Below are positions 46,449 to 56,323 of a stretch of DNA of 64,000 bases, piece after piece. Numbering within the stretch: the first letter of the stretch is position 1; every line of letters begins with the position of its first letter. Origin of the DNA: Candidatus Brocadia sp. (GTDB taxonomy: Bacteria > Planctomycetota > Brocadiia > Brocadiales > Brocadiaceae); assembly GCA_021646415.1 (NCBI GenBank), contig SOEU01000004.1, positions 121,689 through 185,688 on the forward strand, in the 5' to 3' direction. The notes under the pieces are model-generated. The model was not told the DNA's origin. It worked only from the letters and a program-made list of their open reading frames with translations, and did not search any database. The position numbers and the translations under genes were made by a program.

Positions 46449-47576
46449 TTACTCCGCTTCTTGGTTGATATAAACCCTGGGCACACGTTTGCTTACAGCA
46501 CAGGTAATTTCATAGGGAATGGTATTTAATTGCTTCGCAACCGATTCTATTGAGATCGTTTTCTGTCCCTGACTGCCGTATACTACGACCTCATCTCCGA
46601 CTGATATATCTTTTATATGGCTTACATCCACAAAACATTGATCCATACAAACCCGTCCAACAATAGGCGCCTTTATGCCCCTTATAATGACTTTTCCTTG
46701 ACCAGACAGTAATCGATTATATCCATCGTTATATCCAAAGGGAAGAGTTGCGACACGGGTAGGTTTTGTGATTCTGTATGTCCTACCGTATCCCACAACA
46801 TCACCCGATTGCATGTCTTTGATATGAACAACCCGAGTCTTAAAGCTCATAACAGGCGTGATGCCAATATCCTTTGGTATATCTTCTGAAGGATAGAGTC
46901 CATACAACGATAGACCCGGTCTGACTATGGTAAAATAGGCATCAGGATAACTGATAATAGCCCCACTATTTGCCATGTGTCTTAGTGGAATGTGTATCTT
47001 AATTGCATCCAGGGTTGTTAGTACGTCTCTGAATCTTTTTATCTGCAGATTCGTATATTCTGAATTTTTTTCATCTGAAGAAGAACAGTGCGTATATATT
47101 CCACCGATAAAAAGGTTTTTCATATCTTGTAAAGACTTTACAAACTTTACGGCCATGTCATGCTTCACACCAATACTCCCCATTCCCGTATCCACATATA
47201 CATGTACATTCACGATTTTATTATAATAGTGTGCTTTTTTTGATAATACTTCTGCAAGCTTTAAATCATACACAGTCGGTGTTAAATTATATTGAATAAT
47301 TGCGTCAATTTGATCTTCGAAGATACCACCAAACAGTAATAACGGCGCTTGTATGCCTTTGTCTCTTAATTGGATGCCTTCTTCAAGGATGGCTATACCC
47401 AGCATTTCAACCCCGTGGTTTAACAAGACCCTGCATACCTCATAGTCGCCATGCCCATAGGCATCGGCCTTGACAATACCCATAATTTTTACCTGCGGTC
47501 CGACCCTTTTCTTTATGGCCAACACATTATGTCCCAGGGCATTTAAGTCAATTTCAACCCACGTCGGTCTATGCAT
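46449..47576 (-). CDS. alr: Alanine racemase
   Basis: A 375-residue PLP enzyme of fold type III that makes D-alanine for peptidoglycan. The PLP Lys is in G-I-V-K-A-D-A-Y-G-H-G (about residue 35). R-H-M-A-N-S-G-A, R-P-G-L-S-L-Y-G-L-Y-P-S and the catalytic Tyr in G-Y-G-R-T-Y follow. C-M-D-Q-C-F-V-D-V is typical. Normal length, single gene. Confidence 0.95.
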   Translation of the reverse strand: MHRPTWVEIDLNALGHNVLAIKKRVGPQVKIMGIVKADAYGHGDYEVCRVLLNHGVEMLGIAILEEGIQLRDKGIQAPLLLFGGIFEDQIDAIIQYNLTPTVYDLKLAEVLSKKAHYYNKIVNVHVYVDTGMGSIGVKHDMAVKFVKSLQDMKNLFIGGIYTHCSSSDEKNSEYTNLQIKRFRDVLTTLDAIKIHIPLRHMANSGAIISYPDAYFTIVRPGLSLYGLYPSEDIPKDIGITPVMSFKTRVVHIKDMQSGDVVGYGRTYRITKPTRVATLPFGYNDGYNRLLSGQGKVIIRGIKAPIVGRVCMDQCFVDVSHIKDISVGDEVVVYGSQGQKTISIESVAKQLNTIPYEITCAVSKRVPRVYINQEAE

Positions 47577-47656
47577 AATTCTCCTTAAAATCTTTAGCCA
47601 CCACAGATTTCGCAGATTACACAGATAATGAAAAACCCTGAGAAATCTGTTTTTTA

Positions 47657-47784
47657 TTAACTTATGAATCTTTTGTAACGAAGAGATTCTTCACCGAAAT
47701 TCAGGAGTAATCCTACATTATGATAAATAATAGTAAGACTATTTATTAATTGTGCTTCGTCAATCTTTGTCAAGAACTTCTCGG
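47657..47784 (-). pseudogene. GxxExxY-family protein, C-terminal remnant
   Basis: The minus frame reads E-K-F-L-T-K-I-D-E-A-Q-L-I-N-S-L and V-G-L-L-L-N-F-G-E-E-S-L-R-Y-K-R-F then a stop. A-Q-L-x-N-Y/S-L and G-L-L-x-N-F-G with a final K-R are the end of GxxExxY proteins, which are common solitary small ORFs. The N-terminal two thirds are absent. Confidence 0.6.
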
Positions 47785-47786
47785 CT

Positions 47787-48953
47787 TTATTTTATTTTCT
47801 GTGCAATCTGTGGTTTCAAAGTGCTTATCAATTTGTCTATATCGTCTTCAGTATGAGTAGCCATTAAGGAAATACGTAATCGGCTTGTGCCTTGAGGTAC
47901 CGTAGGTGGCCGGATTGCAGGGATTAAAATACCGTTTTCATAGAGTTTCATGGATACATTGATCGCATCTTCTGCAGATCCTATAACAAGAGGAACAATA
48001 GGACTTTCCACTGCAATAGTGTTTATAAATTTCGATAGTTGAGACTTTAAATAGTTAATATTTTTCCATAATTTATCCATAAGGGATGCATCTTCCTGGA
48101 TGAGTGTCAGTCCCGCCAGGGAGGCAGCACATACTGCCGGTGGCAGCGCCGTTGTATAGATAAAAGGTCTGGCCTTATTTTTTAAAAAATCGATGAGGTC
48201 CTTGCTTCCTGCAATAAATCCACCGATACTGCCAATCGCCTTGCTGAAAGACCCCATAATAATATCGATTTTTCCTTCGAGACCATAATGTTCGATCATG
48301 CCTTTCCCCTGTTTACCAAACACACCTGTAGCATGGGCATCGTCCACCATAATGATGGCATTATATTTTTTGGCAATACCTGCAATCTCTGTAAGCGGGG
48401 CTGTATCGCCATCCATACTAAACACGCTGTCGGTAACCACCAACTTTCTACGATACCCTGAAGACCTCTGTAATAAGGATTCCAATTGGCTTACATCCTT
48501 GTGAGGATAAATACGAAACTCTGCGCCAGAGAGACGACAACCATCAATAATACTCGCATGGTTTAATTTGTCGCCAAGAACAATATCCCCTTTTGAGACA
48601 AGAGCACAGAGAGCACCCAAATTGGCCATATATCCAGTCGGAAACAGAAGTGCCGCCTCTGCCCCTTTAAACTCTGCAATTTTTGCTTCGAGTTCTTGGT
48701 GAAGGGTCATAGTCCCGGAGACCAATCGCGATGCGCCTGTACCCCATCCGTATTGATGAATGGCCGCAATGGCGGCTTGTTTTATCTTTGGGTGGTTGGC
48801 AAGTCCGAGGTAATTATTTGAACAGAACGACAGATACGATTTGCCGTTTATTTGAATATAGGGATTTTGTGGGCTTTCAATGGTTTTGTACTCACGCAAC
48901 AACGTGCGATCTTTCAACGTATTTAATTCGTCTAAAATAAATTCTATCTCCAT
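47787..48953 (-). CDS. bioF: 8-amino-7-oxononanoate synthase
   Basis: A 388-residue PLP-dependent acyltransferase joining alanine and pimeloyl-ACP or -CoA in biotin synthesis. C-S-N-N-Y-L-G-L-A-N-H-P, G-T-G-A-S-R-L-V-S-G, V-D-D-A-H-A-T-G-V-F-G and the PLP Lys in S-F-S-K-A-I-G-S-I-G-G match the AONS family. KBL (glycine acetyltransferase) is an alternative, but bioB is 600 bp away. Confidence 0.88.
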   Translation of the reverse strand: MEIEFILDELNTLKDRTLLREYKTIESPQNPYIQINGKSYLSFCSNNYLGLANHPKIKQAAIAAIHQYGWGTGASRLVSGTMTLHQELEAKIAEFKGAEAALLFPTGYMANLGALCALVSKGDIVLGDKLNHASIIDGCRLSGAEFRIYPHKDVSQLESLLQRSSGYRRKLVVTDSVFSMDGDTAPLTEIAGIAKKYNAIIMVDDAHATGVFGKQGKGMIEHYGLEGKIDIIMGSFSKAIGSIGGFIAGSKDLIDFLKNKARPFIYTTALPPAVCAASLAGLTLIQEDASLMDKLWKNINYLKSQLSKFINTIAVESPIVPLVIGSAEDAINVSMKLYENGILIPAIRPPTVPQGTSRLRISLMATHTEDDIDKLISTLKPQIAQKIK

Positions 48954-49050
48954 GAAGTAAACGTTTCCTTGTTTTTATCCTGTGTCGCTATTATAATACA
49001 ACAGTCGTGATGCCTTTACGACCGCTATTCTTTCTTTGGAGGAAATCTGT

Positions 49051-49506
49051 ATGAAGCCAATAAATCATTTTAATCTGTCTCTTATTACGGGTGCTACTAC
49101 CTTTCTGGCAACCAAGACAATTTTTCCCAGCCTTGCATCGTTTCTGGCAGGGTGGTTGATAGACGTTGATCATATATGGGATTTTTACAGAAACGGGTGC
49201 AGACGCTTTAGTGTCAGAAGATTTTTGGATGCCATGGACAATGGTGAAATAAAGAAGACTTATTTATATTTCCACAGCTACGAACTCTTGTTGATATTGA
49301 TATCTCTGTGTTTCGTTACTCATTTTCATTATCTTTTATCCTTTACGACCCTGGGTTTCGCCATCCATCTCTTTTTTGATCAGCTATTTAACTCTGTAAA
49401 TCCCCTCACCTACTTTCTTACGTACAGGATGTTACACGGTTATAAGACAGAAATTATTCTTAGAACAAACACCCATGCATCTTCTGCTCAAGAAAGAGCA
49501 CATTAG
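49051..49506 (+). CDS. Small integral membrane protein of unknown function
   Basis: ATG 49051 lies 8 bases after GGAGG; an upstream TTG frame is not needed. 151 residues with about four hydrophobic segments. D-V-D-H-I-W-D-F-Y near residue 37 and Y-L-Y-F-H-S-Y-E and H-L-F-F-D-Q resemble membrane-bound metal-dependent hydrolase-like families, with conserved Asp/His pairs. I cannot name a function. Divergent from bioF. Confidence 0.65.
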   Translation: MKPINHFNLSLITGATTFLATKTIFPSLASFLAGWLIDVDHIWDFYRNGCRRFSVRRFLDAMDNGEIKKTYLYFHSYELLLILISLCFVTHFHYLLSFTTLGFAIHLFFDQLFNSVNPLTYFLTYRMLHGYKTEIILRTNTHASSAQERAH

Positions 49507-49565
49507 GTTGAAAACATCGTAAATCTGAAATCGTAAATCGTTCGACTGAGCGCTCACGACGAAAT

Positions 49566-50540
49566 CTAAAATTTTAATCCCAGGTCTTTGATCATCTGAA
49601 AGTCGTCCTCAACCTTTCGACCCGTTGTCGTTAAGTAGTTTCCGATCATCGTGCTATTAGCACCAGCGTAAAACATCCATGATTGTAAGTCCCTCAGGTT
49701 CCTTTCTCGACCGCCTGCTATCTTAATTTCTTTGTCGGGTAAGACAAATCGAAATACAGAAATAATTTTTAGCGCTTCCATAGGCGTCAACGGGACACTG
49801 TTCTCCAATGGCGTACCTGATACCGGATGTAAAAAATTAATGGGGACGACATCGACGTCCAGATTCTTTAATGTGAATGCCAGACCAACACGGTCCTCTA
49901 TTCCTTCTCCAATGCCAAAAATTGCTCCGCTGCATATTTCTAGTCCAACCTCTTTTGCAATACGAATGGTATTCATTCGATCCGAAAATGTATGCGTCGA
50001 ACATACGTTTGGGAAAAATCTTTCAGATGTTTCCAGGTTGTGGTTAAGCCGCTTTAATCCTGATTTAACTAGAGATTCAGCGGTTTCTCTGGTCAATATC
50101 CCAAAGGAACCATGCGGATGGACATAAGTATTCTTCGCAATTTTTTCAATTGATGTGCAGATACTCCTGAGATCACGAGAGCTACTTATTCCACGCCCGC
50201 TGGTAACGATACCGATGGAACTCGAACCTGTTTGCTCAGCACATCTGGCAACATCTAGTATTTTGTTTGTATCAATAAGCGGGAATTCTTCTATGCCGGT
50301 ATGGTAGCGGGCTGATTGAGAACAAAAACTACAATCTTCTGTACATCGTCCCTGTTTTGCGCTGACAATGGAGCATGCCTTTACAGAATGGCCAAAATAC
50401 CGTAAACGAATCTGATTAGCCCAATACCATACATCATAGATTTCATCACCGTCTACCTGCATGAGATAAAGGGCATCATCACGACTGATTGGCTCATTCT
50501 GCAAGGACTGGTTTGCAATTTCTTTTATTTTATCGTTCAT
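49566..50540 (-). CDS. bioB: Biotin synthase
   Basis: A 324-residue radical SAM enzyme inserting sulfur into dethiobiotin. C-T-E-D-C-S-F-C-S-Q holds the 4Fe-4S Cys triad. H-N-L-E-T-S, C-S-G-A-I-F-G-I-G-E and the Arg in K-I-A-G-G-R-E are the 2Fe-2S and substrate-site residues. It completes the pathway started by bioF; bioA and bioD are not in the window. Confidence 0.95.
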   Translation of the reverse strand: MNDKIKEIANQSLQNEPISRDDALYLMQVDGDEIYDVWYWANQIRLRYFGHSVKACSIVSAKQGRCTEDCSFCSQSARYHTGIEEFPLIDTNKILDVARCAEQTGSSSIGIVTSGRGISSSRDLRSICTSIEKIAKNTYVHPHGSFGILTRETAESLVKSGLKRLNHNLETSERFFPNVCSTHTFSDRMNTIRIAKEVGLEICSGAIFGIGEGIEDRVGLAFTLKNLDVDVVPINFLHPVSGTPLENSVPLTPMEALKIISVFRFVLPDKEIKIAGGRERNLRDLQSWMFYAGANSTMIGNYLTTTGRKVEDDFQMIKDLGLKF

Positions 50541-50576
50541 TACCGGTAATCATTTAGCCACGAATGAACTGAACTA

Positions 50577-51602
50577 TTATTTATCTTTATATTTTAGATA
50601 AGCGCTACGAACATTTTGCCAAACGACATCAGGGCGTTCAGACCGGACATACGTCATGCAGTCTGTACCTTCGAAGCTCCAGGTAGCGATGTTACGAATT
50701 CCCGACTTATAAGCCACATCCACTGCTGTCACAATCTCCTCTTCTCTGTTTGCAGGCACCCGATAGCCCTGTATCCATATCTGTGGCTCTTTGTTATACC
50801 TTTTTGAGAGTGTAAGCACCTCATTGGAGATACGGTGTACAAAATCAGTTACGTCTTGCTGATAAGCATACCAATAGGGATCGCTTCCAAAGATGTCCAT
50901 ACTTTTAATCATGGCAACTTTTTCCCACTCATAAATGCCGTATCTCGGATCGGTTGTGGGAAATAAACATACTGAATTCTTCAGTCCCTTCTTTGCCGAC
51001 GCATTTGCGAGGTATTCAAGAAAATGAACAATGGTCATTTGACGGAATGCCTTTACATCATCTGTAAAATCTAACGGCATCCCATAGCCGTACTGCTGTT
51101 TGAAGATATCTTTACAAATTTCACAGGTACACCCCCAAATATCCCTCTTTTTGCCACCAAACAAGGGAGTAAACTCTCCGAAAAACAAATGCGGTTCATC
51201 CCAAAAAACGCCTTCTGCGCCCGTTTTTGCTGCAAGTTCAATCCAGGTTGTCATGGTATCCCGGAACGTTTTTGAATTCAAACACGCCTTGTATACCTTT
51301 ATTTCACCCTCGGTAAAATTTAATTGCTGCCTGCAATTGGAATAGGTCTTAACAAAGGTAGAAAATGACTCTCCGCCAAATACGCGTCCTATACCCCAAG
51401 GATCGAGAAAGACTTCCAAGCCAACCTCGCAACTTGCCTTTACGATATCGACCATTGTTCCCGTATGGTATGTAATGTCGTGTTCACTCATGGTGTGAAC
51501 GACAAAATTACATCCGTCGTCAATCATTTTTTTCATGTCTTCACGAACGTGACGTAATATCCTGCTCCCAAAATAGCTTGCTCCAAATTTCATGTTTTTC
51601 AT
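50577..51602 (-). CDS. Unassigned TIM-barrel-like protein
   Basis: 341 residues starting M-K-N-M-K-F-G-A-S-Y-F-G. G-A-E-G-V-F-W-D-E-P-H near residue 135 and W-G-C-T-C-E-I-C-K, with G-S-D-P-Y-W and W-I-Q-G-Y-R-V-P late in the sequence, give the look of a glycoside-hydrolase-like barrel with a zinc-binding-like C-x-C-x2-C. No signal peptide is seen. The gene stands 36 bp upstream of bioB. I do not recognise the family; function unknown. Confidence 0.7.
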   Translation of the reverse strand: MKNMKFGASYFGSRILRHVREDMKKMIDDGCNFVVHTMSEHDITYHTGTMVDIVKASCEVGLEVFLDPWGIGRVFGGESFSTFVKTYSNCRQQLNFTEGEIKVYKACLNSKTFRDTMTTWIELAAKTGAEGVFWDEPHLFFGEFTPLFGGKKRDIWGCTCEICKDIFKQQYGYGMPLDFTDDVKAFRQMTIVHFLEYLANASAKKGLKNSVCLFPTTDPRYGIYEWEKVAMIKSMDIFGSDPYWYAYQQDVTDFVHRISNEVLTLSKRYNKEPQIWIQGYRVPANREEEIVTAVDVAYKSGIRNIATWSFEGTDCMTYVRSERPDVVWQNVRSAYLKYKDK

Positions 51603-51809
51603 GTTATCCGCACCGGGGCTTTATGTCAAGAAAATCCGTCAATGCAACTTTTTACTTGCCCGGAGTTGAATTAATTGCTAAGATAACCGCAACTTTGGTT
51701 GAGGCTCTGCCATGTACGTGTTTGAGGTGTTATTTTTAAGGACCTATATCAAATATCTTGGGAACCCGTCTTTGCTAGGAAACGTACATTCTCAAAGAGA
51801 AAAGTACAA

Positions 51810-51890
51810 ATCTAACATAGGGTAAACCACCGTAAAATACGGGTCCAAAAGATAGCCTCTCACGGCATTGCGGTGGAGCCTTAAATCATA
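51810..51890 (+). other. Candidate structured leader RNA before the ECF sigma gene
   Basis: GGGTAAACC is followed by the hairpin CCGTA-AAA-TACGG, then GTCCAAAAGATAGCC. CCACCG can alternatively pair with the later CGGTGG, which is mutually exclusive with the first hairpin. The pattern recalls switch-like RNAs, but I cannot match it to a known class. The rest of 51603-52071 shows nothing. Confidence 0.25.
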
Positions 51891-52071
51891 CCTTACGCCT
51901 TTTCATCATAAATATTGCTTGCCTCATTTTAGCTAGTGGATAAGAGCAAAATCCACAAACAAATCCCATGCCATTTTGAGGTTGTGAATGTAGATTTATA
52001 CAATATTATAAATAAAAAGAATAAGGAACCTTATTCAAAGTTTTATTGTTAAAAACAAAGGAAATCAAGCA

Positions 52072-52662
52072 ATGAGGGAAGAGAATAACAGAAGAAAAGA
52101 ATTTGAAGAGAGCGCAATGGCGCATATCGATTCCCTCTATAACATGGCTTTACGTCTGGTGTTTAATAAAGAGGAAGCTGAAGATCTTGTCCAGGAAACG
52201 TATTTAAAAGCGTATCGATTTTTTGATACCTTTGAAAAAGGGACAAATATAAAAGCATGGCTTTTTAAGATCCTCCGAAATACTTTTATCAATAAATACC
52301 GGAAATCGACAAGTATGCCGGGTGAAGTTTTTTTCGAAGATATTGAATCGGTTAACACCAATATGACCTATGAGCAGGAAGCCAAATCCGGGGAAGCAGT
52401 CGATACCCTGGAGAGTAAGTATACTGATCTGAGTAGTTTATTGGATGATGATGTAAAGCGCGCGATAGATAGCTTGCCGATTGAATACCGTGAAGCGATT
52501 TTATTTTCAGATGTGGAAGAATTATCGTATAAAGACATTTCGGAAATTACAAACGTGCCAATAGGAACTGTAAAATCGAGACTGAATCGGGGGAGAAAGT
52601 TACTCCAGAAGAGTCTGTGGGAATATGCTAAAGACAGAGGTTTTATTAAAAGGGGGAAATGA
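52072..52662 (+). CDS. ECF-type sigma-70 family factor
   Basis: 196 residues. Region 2 (L-V-F-N-K-E-E-A-E-D-L-V-Q-E-T-Y-L-K-A-Y, I-K-A-W-L-F-K-I-L-R-N-T-F-I) and region 4 (I-D-S-L-P-I-E-Y-R-E-A-I, V-P-I-G-T-V-K-S-R-L-N-R-G-R) are complete. Its stop overlaps the anti-sigma start (ATGA), the classic arrangement in which the partner holds it inactive until an envelope signal arrives. The promoter it reads is unknown. Confidence 0.92.
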   Translation: MREENNRRKEFEESAMAHIDSLYNMALRLVFNKEEAEDLVQETYLKAYRFFDTFEKGTNIKAWLFKILRNTFINKYRKSTSMPGEVFFEDIESVNTNMTYEQEAKSGEAVDTLESKYTDLSSLLDDDVKRAIDSLPIEYREAILFSDVEELSYKDISEITNVPIGTVKSRLNRGRKLLQKSLWEYAKDRGFIKRGK

Positions 52663-53492
52663 TGTCTTGCATTGAAGCTAACAAATATTTTCATGAGTTC
52701 ATGGATAAGGAATTGGATAAATCTCATTATTTTGGAATTAAAAAGCATATTGATCATTGTGAGGTATGCCATCAAAGGTACGAATTTGAAAAGGGTGTTC
52801 GGACCCTTGTAAAAGCATACTGCATAAACACAACAGCGCCCGCATTCCTCCGTGAGAGGATTATAGAAGGTCTCGATTCCCTCGCTGCAGATGATACGGA
52901 ACGTGCAAACAGAGGAGATGTTTATAAACAAAAGGCAGGAATACACAAATTATTTTCATCGCGTACCGTTGCTATCGCGGCATCCATTCTTATTTTAGTA
53001 TCAGGAGGCATTTTTTATTATGCAAATTATTATGGTAATGATTCCATAACTATTGTTGATGATGCAGTAAAAAATCATGTCGTGGCAGTAAATGACAATT
53101 TAGTATTTAATGAAAAGACCTCTGTTGTGGGCAATGTCAATAAATATCTTGGGAATACAATAAATACCAACCTTAGCAATTCGTCTCCGGTGCTCAACGC
53201 AGAAAAAATTAGTGTCATGGGAGGATCACCTGTCAGATTTTCTGGAACAAGCAGTTCCTGTGTTCTTTTCGACAAAGGGGGCAATAAATTATCACTCCAA
53301 GTTGTACGCAATAGCCGTATTCCAATCAGAAATCTTGAAAGAGTCAAATTGGGCACGAAAGAATTTTATATAGGAAATCGACGGGGATTTAACTCCGTAT
53401 TATGGGAAGAAGAAGGTATCACATATTGCCTTACCTCAGATATTAACAAAAGCGAAATGCTAAAATTTGCAGCAACCCTTACCGCCCGCTGA
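52659..53492 (+). CDS. Zinc-finger anti-sigma factor, membrane anchored
   Basis: 277 residues (start ATG 52659 or 52662). The N-terminal zf-HC2-type anti-sigma domain has K-K-H-I-D-H-C-E-V-C-H. A transmembrane helix near residue 110 (A-I-A-A-S-I-L-I-L-V-S-G-G-I-F-Y-Y) leads to an exported C-terminal domain without a family I recognise. It should sequester the preceding ECF factor at the membrane. Confidence 0.88.
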   Translation: MMSCIEANKYFHEFMDKELDKSHYFGIKKHIDHCEVCHQRYEFEKGVRTLVKAYCINTTAPAFLRERIIEGLDSLAADDTERANRGDVYKQKAGIHKLFSSRTVAIAASILILVSGGIFYYANYYGNDSITIVDDAVKNHVVAVNDNLVFNEKTSVVGNVNKYLGNTINTNLSNSSPVLNAEKISVMGGSPVRFSGTSSSCVLFDKGGNKLSLQVVRNSRIPIRNLERVKLGTKEFYIGNRRGFNSVLWEEEGITYCLTSDINKSEMLKFAATLTAR

Positions 53493-53666
53493 CGCCGTCT
53501 CTCTATGCGCATCCACAATGTAAAATACAATGTCCCCCATTTCACCCAACAGAAAACAATCACTCCCCTATTATTCCCCATTGCTAAGACACTTCTGAAA
53601 ATATCAAAACGCCTCACTCTGGAAGATATAATATCGTTTCTTTCATGACCAGAGGGGATTTCTGAA

Positions 53667-54293
53667 ATGAATTTTTATGACGTCACACTTACCATATCGG
53701 ACACCCTTGTCACATGGCCTGCAGACCCCGCCGTATCCATTCGAAAAACAGGTATGATTTCTCAAGGCAACTCATGCAATGTATCTGAACTAACATTCGG
53801 TTCGCATTGCGGCACGCACATTGACGCTCCCTATCATTTCGAAGAAGATGGCATTAAGGTCGATCAAATACCATTAGATCTTCTCATGGGAAACGCAACG
53901 GTATTTGAGATAAAAAATAAAGAAAAGATTGATTTATCGGATCTAAAATCATTAAAATTAATTAATTGCAAAAAAGTCATTTTTAAGACCATTAACTCCA
54001 CCTATTGGAAGTCTTTCGGGTTTAAAAAAGATTTTGTTTATATCACCAGAGAAGCTGCCCGGTACCTGGTAGATTGTGATGTAAAACTTGTGGGGATAGA
54101 TTATCTTTCAATCGAAAGATTCGGAAACAAAGCCGCCGAGACACACCATACTTTTTTAAAAAATGGTGTAATTATCATCGAAGGGCTTGATCTGAGCAAT
54201 GTAAATGCCGGGAACTATGAACTGATTGCACTACCACTAAAAATAAAAGACGGTGATGGAAGCCCGGCTCGGGTAATTTTAAAAAGTGTATGA
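53667..54293 (+). CDS. Cyclase-family hydrolase (kynurenine formamidase-like)
   Basis: A 208-residue metal-dependent hydrolase of the putative cyclase family. H-C-G-T-H-I-D-A-P-Y-H-F near residue 47 is the metal-binding signature, with G-I-D-Y-L-S-I-E and H-H-T-F-L following. Kynurenine formamidase is one member, but without tryptophan-degradation genes nearby the substrate is unknown. It lies 45 bp upstream of porG and could be in its operon. Confidence 0.85.
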   Translation: MNFYDVTLTISDTLVTWPADPAVSIRKTGMISQGNSCNVSELTFGSHCGTHIDAPYHFEEDGIKVDQIPLDLLMGNATVFEIKNKEKIDLSDLKSLKLINCKKVIFKTINSTYWKSFGFKKDFVYITREAARYLVDCDVKLVGIDYLSIERFGNKAAETHHTFLKNGVIIIEGLDLSNVNAGNYELIALPLKIKDGDGSPARVILKSV

Positions 54294-54338
54294 TAAACAA
54301 AAGTTAAATAGTATACGCAGATGGGAGGTGTATATCCA

Positions 54339-54887
54339 TTGATCGAAATAAGGATTCATGGACGCGGAGGGCAAGGTTCTGTTACCGCGGCAGAATTATT
54401 GGGTTTTGCAGCCCATAGTGACGGGAAATATGCACAGGCATTTCCGTCATTTGGATCAGAAAGAATGGGAGCGCCGGTTCAGGCCTTTGTGAGAATCAGT
54501 GACAAGCCAATCCGTATCCGGAGCCAGGTGTATAAACCGAATTATGTGATCGTGCAAGACCCCACTTTATTAGAAGTAATTAATGTATTGGATGGATTAC
54601 AAGAAGATGGATTACTGCTTATAAATTCAAAGAAAAAGGCTACTGATCTCGGTATTAACACAAAGGTAAAGGTAAAAACGATTCCGGCTATGGAAATTGC
54701 CTTAGAGGTGATTGGACGACCAATAATGAATACGACCCTTTTGGGGGCATTTGCCGCTGCTACAGGGGAAATCAGCCTGGAAGGTATCCGGAAGGCGATT
54801 CACCATAAATTTCCAGGTTCGGTCGGGGAAAAAAATATTGCAGCCGTCATGAAGGCTTTTGATTTTATTAAAAAGGAGTCATTATGA
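54339..54887 (+). CDS. porG: 2-oxoacid:ferredoxin oxidoreductase gamma subunit (set 2)
   Basis: TTG 54339 sits eight bases after GGGAGGTG and opens I-E-I-R-I-H-G-R-G-G-Q-G-S-V-T-A, the normal gamma start. The ATG at 54321 would place the ribosome site inside the gene. F-P-S-F-G-S-E-R-M-G-A-P-V-Q-A is conserved. About 182 residues. Its stop overlaps the porD ATG (ATGA). Confidence 0.9.
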   Translation: MIEIRIHGRGGQGSVTAAELLGFAAHSDGKYAQAFPSFGSERMGAPVQAFVRISDKPIRIRSQVYKPNYVIVQDPTLLEVINVLDGLQEDGLLLINSKKKATDLGINTKVKVKTIPAMEIALEVIGRPIMNTTLLGAFAAATGEISLEGIRKAIHHKFPGSVGEKNIAAVMKAFDFIKKESL

Positions 54888-55144
54888 GATTAGATTTAGG
54901 CGCCATTGCAAAGGCAGGTACCAGTAAGGCTAACCAAACCGGTGGCTGGAGAAATTTTAAGCCGGTCTTCCATCAGGAAAAGTGCGTTGGTTGCGGCCTT
55001 TGCAAAATCTATTGTCCCGAGGGTTGTGTTACCATGGTAGAAAAAAAGAAATACTCGGTAGATTATACGTATTGTAAAGGTTGTGGAATATGTGCTGAAG
55101 AATGTTCTTCAAGCGATATCGAAATGGTAGTGGAGGAAAAGTAA
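54884..55144 (+). CDS. porD: 2-oxoacid:ferredoxin oxidoreductase delta (ferredoxin) subunit (set 2)
   Basis: 86 residues with two 4Fe-4S sites: C-V-G-C-G-L-C-K-I-Y-C-P and C-K-G-C-G-I-C-A-E-E-C. The N-terminal G-G-W-R-N-F-K-P-V matches the delta part of the set 1 fusion. It overlaps porG by four bases and porA by one (TAATG). Confidence 0.93.
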   Translation: MRLDLGAIAKAGTSKANQTGGWRNFKPVFHQEKCVGCGLCKIYCPEGCVTMVEKKKYSVDYTYCKGCGICAEECSSSDIEMVVEEK

Positions 55145-56319
55145 TGAGTACTACATTTATTGAAGGCTCAATTGCAGTAGCGAAAACTGTGGGTGTCTGC
55201 AGGCCCCATGTGATTTCAGCTTATCCTATTACACCGCAAACCCATATTGTGGAGCATCTTTCGGAATTGGTGGCTAACGGAGAACTCAAAACAGAATATG
55301 TCAATGTGGAAAGCGAACATTCCGCGGCATCCGTAGCCCTGGGTGCAAGTGCAACAGGGGCCAGGACGTATACCGCCACGACCTCACAGGGATTTTTACT
55401 CATGATCGAGGTACTCTACAATATTGCCGGCATGCGGCTTCCTGTCGTCATGACGTGTGTCAACCGGGCCGTGTCTGCCCCTATTAACATCTGGAATGAC
55501 CAGCAGGATTCTTTAACAGCTCGTGACAGCGGTTGGATACAGCTTTACGCAGAAGATAACCAGGAAGCAAGCGATATGCATTTACAGGCATTTAAGATCG
55601 CCGAAAATAAGGATGTCATGCTTCCCATTATGGTTTGTATGGATGGATTTGTCCTCACTCATTCATTTGAACCCATTGAACTTATCTCGCAGGAAGAGGC
55701 CGATAAATTCCTGCCGCCATTCAAACCCCAATATTATCTTACACCGAAAAATCCGCTTACCTTTGGAACAATGGTGGGTCCGGACGGGTACATGGAGACA
55801 CGCTACTTTATTGAAAAGACGATGCGCACCTCGTTACAGGTTATCGGTGATGTTGCGGCCGATTTCCATAACCAGTTCGGCCGTTTTCAGGGTGGACTTA
55901 TTGATACGTATAAAGTTGAAGACGCCTCTCTGGTACTCGTGGCTATGGGCTCTGTTATCGGGACACTGAAGGACGTTGTCGATGAGTTACGGGCAAAGGG
56001 GCAGACAATTGGTGTTCTTAAAGTCCGTTCATTTCGGCCTTTTCCGAAGGATGAAATTTACAATGCATTAAATCATGTAAAAGAGATTGCCGTGCTGGAA
56101 AAAGCAGTCTCCCTTGGTTATGGTGGCATATTAGTAAACGAAATCAAGAGCGTATTCTACGGCAAACCCAAGACACCCAAGATTAACGGGTTTATTCTGG
56201 GGCTTGGTGGCCGGGATATCACCGCCGACACAGTACATCACATCATTAAAGATACTGTGAAGGGTACATTCGAAGAGAAATTTGTTGGACTCAACGAGGC
56301 ATTAATTGGGGGTAAATAA
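55144..56319 (+). CDS. porA: 2-oxoacid:ferredoxin oxidoreductase alpha subunit (set 2)
   Basis: ATG 55144 follows GGAGG and the porD stop; 391 residues. [12 protein letters not shown] and [16 protein letters not shown] are the family motifs. It is a paralogue of the set 1 porA but clearly divergent (about a third of residues alike by eye). With its neighbours it forms a complete enzyme. Confidence 0.92.
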   Translation: MSTTFIEGSIAVAKTVGVCRPHVISAYPITPQTHIVEHLSELVANGELKTEYVNVESEHSAASVALGASATGARTYTATTSQGFLLMIEVLYNIAGMRLPVVMTCVNRAVSAPINIWNDQQDSLTARDSGWIQLYAEDNQEASDMHLQAFKIAENKDVMLPIMVCMDGFVLTHSFEPIELISQEEADKFLPPFKPQYYLTPKNPLTFGTMVGPDGYMETRYFIEKTMRTSLQVIGDVAADFHNQFGRFQGGLIDTYKVEDASLVLVAMGSVIGTLKDVVDELRAKGQTIGVLKVRSFRPFPKDEIYNALNHVKEIAVLEKAVSLGYGGILVNEIKSVFYGKPKTPKINGFILGLGGRDITADTVHHIIKDTVKGTFEEKFVGLNEALIGGK

Positions 56320-56323
56320 TTTT

